Below are positions 14,534 to 17,549 of a stretch of DNA of 17,549 nt, piece after piece; within the stretch, counting starts at the first letter, position 1; each line of letters opens with the position of its first letter. The translations under genes and the position numbers were made by a program. Source of the stretch: Candidatus Thalassarchaeaceae archaeon (lineage in GTDB: Archaea; Thermoplasmatota; Poseidoniia; Poseidoniales; Thalassarchaeaceae); contig JAQXFA010000045.1 in NCBI GenBank assembly GCA_029250565.1, positions 1 to 17,549 on the forward strand. Direction: 5' to 3'. The notes under the pieces are model-generated. The model saw only the letters and a list, made by a program, of their open reading frames with translations, did not search any database and was not told where the DNA came from.

Positions 14534-16117
14534 ATGCCACTCACCATTGACCCCGCCAACATACTAAAGCCCGAATCACGGGTTACAGATGTGTCTTTTT
14601 CCACTGATGGGATGTATATTGCATGGGGGGAAGAAGGAGGAGAACTAACTATTTGTGACTTAGATGGAGGGAATAAATCCGATTCAAAAACCATAGAAGG
14701 CGGCATATCAAAAGTTGAATTCGCCCCCGATGGTACCGTAATAGTGGGTAGCCACTCTGGGGAATTACACGGTCACGAAAGACTTGGTGGCCACCGATGG
14801 AGCCACCACCTAGGGGGTGGTTGTGATCATCTCGCTGTTTCTACTTCTGGAGATTTAGTAGCAGTTATTGATGGGGCTCGATTACTGCATTTGCTCTCAT
14901 CTAGTGGACGCCTCCTAACTCATTATGAATCTGGAGAACTGACTCTACTAGCAGTTTCACCTAAGGGCGATACTGCTGCAATTGCTGATGATGTTGGGAA
15001 TGTGACAGTTCTTGACAGGAATGGAAATATCCGATTCAAGCGCGATTCGCGCGGTGAGCAAGGAGAGCGAGTTACTGCGATATGTTACTTGGCGGATGGC
15101 CACCTCTGTATTGCCCGAGAAGCCTTAGATGTGACAATGGGTGATGAAGAGGAAATCGTCCTTGAATGGTGGACCCCCATGGGTCAAGAAGTGGAGCGAG
15201 TAACAATTAGGCAGCGATGTGAAGTTCTGAGACCTACGGATTCAGGAGTTGTTTGCGGAATGTTTGATGGAGAAGTTATCGAGTTTAACTCAGAACGCTC
15301 ACCGATAACTAGGTTCAAGTCACCTTACAGCATTAACGACCTGATTTCAATTGGTCAGGATTTACTTATTGCAACCTGGTTCCAAGTGCACCTAATTGAT
15401 GGAGAAGGTGTAGAGAAATGGCAGGTTGAACATACAGGTCTAACTGAGATGGTTATGGTAAGTAATAATGGCAAATTAATTGTTGTTGCAGGTGATAATC
15501 AGAATGATTACACTAGAGATAATCAGATATTAATTCTAAATTCCGAAGCTGAAACTTATTTGATGCAATCTGGAAGCGATATTGATTCAGACTTACAAGA
15601 ATACTCAACTGCTTCTCCGAGTGAACGGGTTGCAAACACAGTTGAAGCATTATATGGTGAAGATGATGATTATTCAGAACTCCTTACCGAGTCTGAAATG
15701 GCTCAACTTTCAAGTGGTGATTCAACTTCTATCGGTTCAGACGATTTGATGGGCTTGCTAGAAGCCGAAATAACCCTAACAGATGAAACACAAAAGGAAG
15801 ATTTTGATTTTGATGCGGCTCTTTCCGAAGCCCCTGATAGAATGAATGTCCCCCCAGTAGCAGATGCTGGTGAAGATTTGATAGTCCAAGCAGATGAATC
15901 CGATACAGCAGTAGTAACTCTTGATGGCTCACGCTCTTTTGATGAAGATGGGGTAATTGTATCTCACACATGGAGAGATGTAACTAACCGTGTAATTGGT
16001 GAAGCACCGATTATCAAGGTCAAATTACCCAAAGGAAATCACACTTTTACTTTGACCGTCACCGATAATGATCAAGCGAGCACCTCAGATACTGTGACAG
16101 TGCAAGTTAGAGATTGA
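14534..16117 (+). CDS. WD40-like beta-propeller protein with C-terminal PKD domain
   Basis: 527-residue protein. Residues about 12-340 form repeating four-strand blades, seen as recurring units such as VTDVSFSTDGMYIAWGEEGGELTI, LLAVSPKGDTAAIADDVGNV and EMVMVSNNGKLIVVAG, each ending in a short strand with an aspartate turn; about seven blades fit. An acidic, low-complexity linker (about 345-437) follows. Residues about 440-527 are a PKD domain: PPVADAGEDLIV, LDGSRSFDEDGVIVSHTW and the closing HTFTLTVTDNDQASTSDTVTVQV. PKD domains are normally extracellular, yet there is no signal peptide or membrane anchor here. ATG 14534 is chosen over TTG 14525 because of its standard start codon; neither has a Shine-Dalgarno. 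It probably acts as a scaffold in protein interactions; partners are unknown. It overlaps the convergent PqqB-like gene by 11 nt. Confidence 0.82.
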   Translation: MPLTIDPANILKPESRVTDVSFSTDGMYIAWGEEGGELTICDLDGGNKSDSKTIEGGISKVEFAPDGTVIVGSHSGELHGHERLGGHRWSHHLGGGCDHLAVSTSGDLVAVIDGARLLHLLSSSGRLLTHYESGELTLLAVSPKGDTAAIADDVGNVTVLDRNGNIRFKRDSRGEQGERVTAICYLADGHLCIAREALDVTMGDEEEIVLEWWTPMGQEVERVTIRQRCEVLRPTDSGVVCGMFDGEVIEFNSERSPITRFKSPYSINDLISIGQDLLIATWFQVHLIDGEGVEKWQVEHTGLTEMVMVSNNGKLIVVAGDNQNDYTRDNQILILNSEAETYLMQSGSDIDSDLQEYSTASPSERVANTVEALYGEDDDYSELLTESEMAQLSSGDSTSIGSDDLMGLLEAEITLTDETQKEDFDFDAALSEAPDRMNVPPVADAGEDLIVQADESDTAVVTLDGSRSFDEDGVIVSHTWRDVTNRVIGEAPIIKVKLPKGNHTFTLTVTDNDQASTSDTVTVQVRD

Positions 16118-16985
16118 AAGACATCGGCTGGCGTGCAACTTCCCAACCCATAGCCCTTACTCTAGCTGTTTCAGCAGATGATTCATCATGCAAAGGATTT
16201 GTATGATTCAGATGAATAAACACCACTCGTGGGTCACTTGGACCCTTTATCCCAAGTAACTCAAGGGTCTCTTCTACTGGTGGATGGCCAATTTTCTGTG
16301 CGTGTCCGCCCAACTCTTCGCCTGACCAAAAAGTCCCATCTAGAAGTACGATATCAACGAATAGTGAATGTAACCAAGAAAGTGGATTATCAGCAGAGTG
16401 AAGTTCTAATGTTTCTGTCCAAGAGTCATGATCTGGTAAAAATAGCAGACGTTTTGATGGTCCCTCAATAAGGAATGCATGGGTATCAGTATGTTCGTCA
16501 CGATGTGGGACTTTCACTGGTGTAACACTCAAGTCAGCGGTTAATTCAACCCTTTTACCTGAATAAAAAGGAGTTGGGATGAGGTGGTTATTGTCAAAAA
16601 GTGGGGCAAGGGGAGGGCTGGATTGCACCACTCTAATCATTGATTCAGATGCGTGAAGAGGTATATCTTCGGTACCCCATGCTTCGCAACCAAACAAACC
16701 TAGGCCATCGATGTGCCCTAGATGACCATGTGTGAGCCATATGGAATCTAACTTGTTGAGAGGCTCCCCATCTACCGTGGACCAAATAATCAGTTGGTCT
16801 GCTAAAGTCCTACTAGCTTCAATTAGGTGGCGGCTTCCATCTTCTGCGGTTAATCCAAGAGCAACTGGATTACGATGCCTTGTTGGGCCACCAAATTCAG
16901 TCATGCAACAAGATTTAGCACAACCCGCTTGTGGTACCCCACCATCTTGAGCGGTACCAAGCAAAACCACCTTGACCTCCGCCAT
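16107..16985 (-). CDS. PqqB-like metallo-beta-lactamase-fold hydrolase
   Basis: 292-residue MBL-fold protein of the PqqB-related subgroup. The N-terminus reads VVLLGTAQDGGVPQAGC with cysteines C22, C26 and C27. The metal motif is THGHLGHIDG (H86, H88, H91), where the Asp of the canonical HxHxDH is Gly. Later segments VPHRDEHTDTHAFLIEG, LFLPDHDSW, LLDGTFWSGEELG, GHPPVEETLELL and VVFIHLNHTNPL are characteristic of PqqB relatives and supply further metal-binding His and Asp residues. No membrane segment or export signal. PqqB takes part in pyrroloquinoline quinone maturation, but no pqqA, C, D or E is present, so this is more likely an uncharacterised hydrolase or oxygenase of the wider group. 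A Shine-Dalgarno-like GAGGTGAT lies rather far (about 14 nt) before ATG 16985. Its 3' end overlaps the propeller-PKD gene. Confidence 0.86.
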   Translation of the reverse strand: MAEVKVVLLGTAQDGGVPQAGCAKSCCMTEFGGPTRHRNPVALGLTAEDGSRHLIEASRTLADQLIIWSTVDGEPLNKLDSIWLTHGHLGHIDGLGLFGCEAWGTEDIPLHASESMIRVVQSSPPLAPLFDNNHLIPTPFYSGKRVELTADLSVTPVKVPHRDEHTDTHAFLIEGPSKRLLFLPDHDSWTETLELHSADNPLSWLHSLFVDIVLLDGTFWSGEELGGHAQKIGHPPVEETLELLGIKGPSDPRVVFIHLNHTNPLHDESSAETARVRAMGWEVARQPMSFNL

Positions 16986-17016
16986 TATCTGCCGGTTATC
17001 ACCTCAGCCCATGAGC

Positions 17017-17042
17017 AAATCGGTCATTCACTGTAAATCGGT
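17017..17042. repeat. Direct repeat AAATCGGT in a divergent intergenic region
   Basis: AAATCGGT occurs at 17017-17024 and 17035-17042, 18 bp start to start, each followed by a pyrimidine or purine and then A (TCA, GA). It lies in the 144-bp region between the PqqB-like gene and the esterase gene and could be a pair of regulator half-sites. Two short copies can arise by chance. Confidence 0.25.
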
Positions 17043-17129
17043 GAGAAGTGCCAACTGATGGTATACCCGCATCTCTTCACGAAAAAGGGATAAGAGAAAG
17101 GCCGGGGGCGATGCCATTTGGAGATAATG

Positions 17130-17549
17130 ATGGGTGGCCTACAAACGGTGATAGTAGAACCTGAGATGGAACACACTTCCACAGTTGTTTGGTTACATGG
17201 TTTAGGTGCATCAGGGCATGATTTCGAGCCAGTAGTCCCGATGCTTGAATGCCAAAATACAAGATTCGTTTTTCCTCATGCCCCAATCATGGGTGTAACG
17301 ATAAATATGGGGATGGAAATGCCCGCTTGGTACGACATAAAAACGCTTGACTGGGAGGCACCTGATCGAGAAGATGAAACCTCAATTAGAAGTAGTGCAA
17401 AGTTGATTGTTGAGTTACTTGAACAAGAACATGAAAGAGGAATAGAATACGAAAATATTGTTCTTGCAGGATTTTCACAAGGAGGTGCTCTCGCACTACA
17501 TGTTGGTTCTCGTTTACAAAAGAAATTGGCTGGAATGATGATACTTTCA
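17130..17549 (+). CDS. Phospholipase/carboxylesterase, alpha/beta hydrolase (partial, 3' end outside window)
   Basis: N-terminal 140 residues of an alpha/beta hydrolase of the phospholipase/carboxylesterase (Abhydrolase_2) group, which cleaves carboxylic esters or thioesters. The frame stays open to the window edge. Seen: the oxyanion-hole strand-turn VVWLHGLGASGHDFEPVV at 18-35, FVFPHAPIMGVTINMGMEMPAWYD, which fits the family block PxAPxxxVTxNxGxxMxxWYD, and the nucleophile elbow GFSQGG (GxSxG, catalytic Ser) at 117-122. The catalytic Asp and His would lie past the edge. GGAG (17120-17123) is 6 nt before ATG 17130; ATG 17127 is an alternative. No signal peptide, so it is cytosolic. It is divergent from the PqqB-like gene. 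Confidence 0.92.
   Translation, partial: MGGLQTVIVEPEMEHTSTVVWLHGLGASGHDFEPVVPMLECQNTRFVFPHAPIMGVTINMGMEMPAWYDIKTLDWEAPDREDETSIRSSAKLIVELLEQEHERGIEYENIVLAGFSQGGALALHVGSRLQKKLAGMMILS

Overview
The window is archaeal chromosome. The evidence is ABCE1/RLI, ribosomal proteins L44e, S27e and L37e, aIF2-alpha, Nop10, a PAC2-family protein and a class II tRNA-Ser, together with GGAGGTGA-type Shine-Dalgarno sequences usually 4-8 nt before the start. Bacterial-looking metabolic genes (phytoene/squalene synthase homologues, an E. coli-type PurF, a PqqB-like hydrolase) are mixed in. That mix fits a planktonic euryarchaeon of the Poseidoniales (Marine Group II) kind. This taxonomic placement is inferred from gene content only; no marker was searched.

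Layout. 1-1838: two divergent class I squalene/phytoene synthase family genes; the left one is cut by the window edge and is not homologous in its N-terminal extension to the right one. 1918-7534: an operon of ABCE1 followed by two tandem paralogous proteins of about 632 aa, each a Cas4/AddB-like Fe-S PD-(D/E)XK nuclease fused to two C-terminal domains that look like OB folds. 7556-7641: tRNA-Ser(CGA), minus strand. 7718-7918: a 66-aa ubiquitin-like sulfur carrier/modifier ending in Gly-Gly. 7945-10260, minus strand: the conserved archaeal translation/ribosome-biogenesis operon L44e, S27e, aIF2-alpha, Nop10, PAC2. 10354-11690: two overlapping genes for multi-pass membrane proteins of unknown function. 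11750-14500: L37e, purF and a ThiI-like gene without the ATP-binding PP-loop. 14534-16117: a beta-propeller plus PKD protein with no export signal. 16107-16985, minus strand: a PqqB-like metallo-beta-lactamase-fold protein, overlapping the previous gene tail to tail. 17130-17549: start of a phospholipase/carboxylesterase, cut by the window edge.

The most notable points are: (a) the duplicated Fe-S nuclease/OB-fold pair transcribed with ABCE1, both copies keeping every active-site and cluster residue I can identify; (b) the ThiI homologue whose SGGxDS motif is gone although its THUMP part is well preserved; (c) an L44e that has lost three of its four zinc ligands; (d) a PurF that aligns end to end with the gammaproteobacterial enzyme; (e) a near-identical short hairpin (CCC-TTA-GGG core) placed 15-16 nt before the start codons of two unrelated genes. 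No CRISPR array, insertion sequence, integrase or prophage gene is visible. No gene-free stretch exceeds 300 bases.
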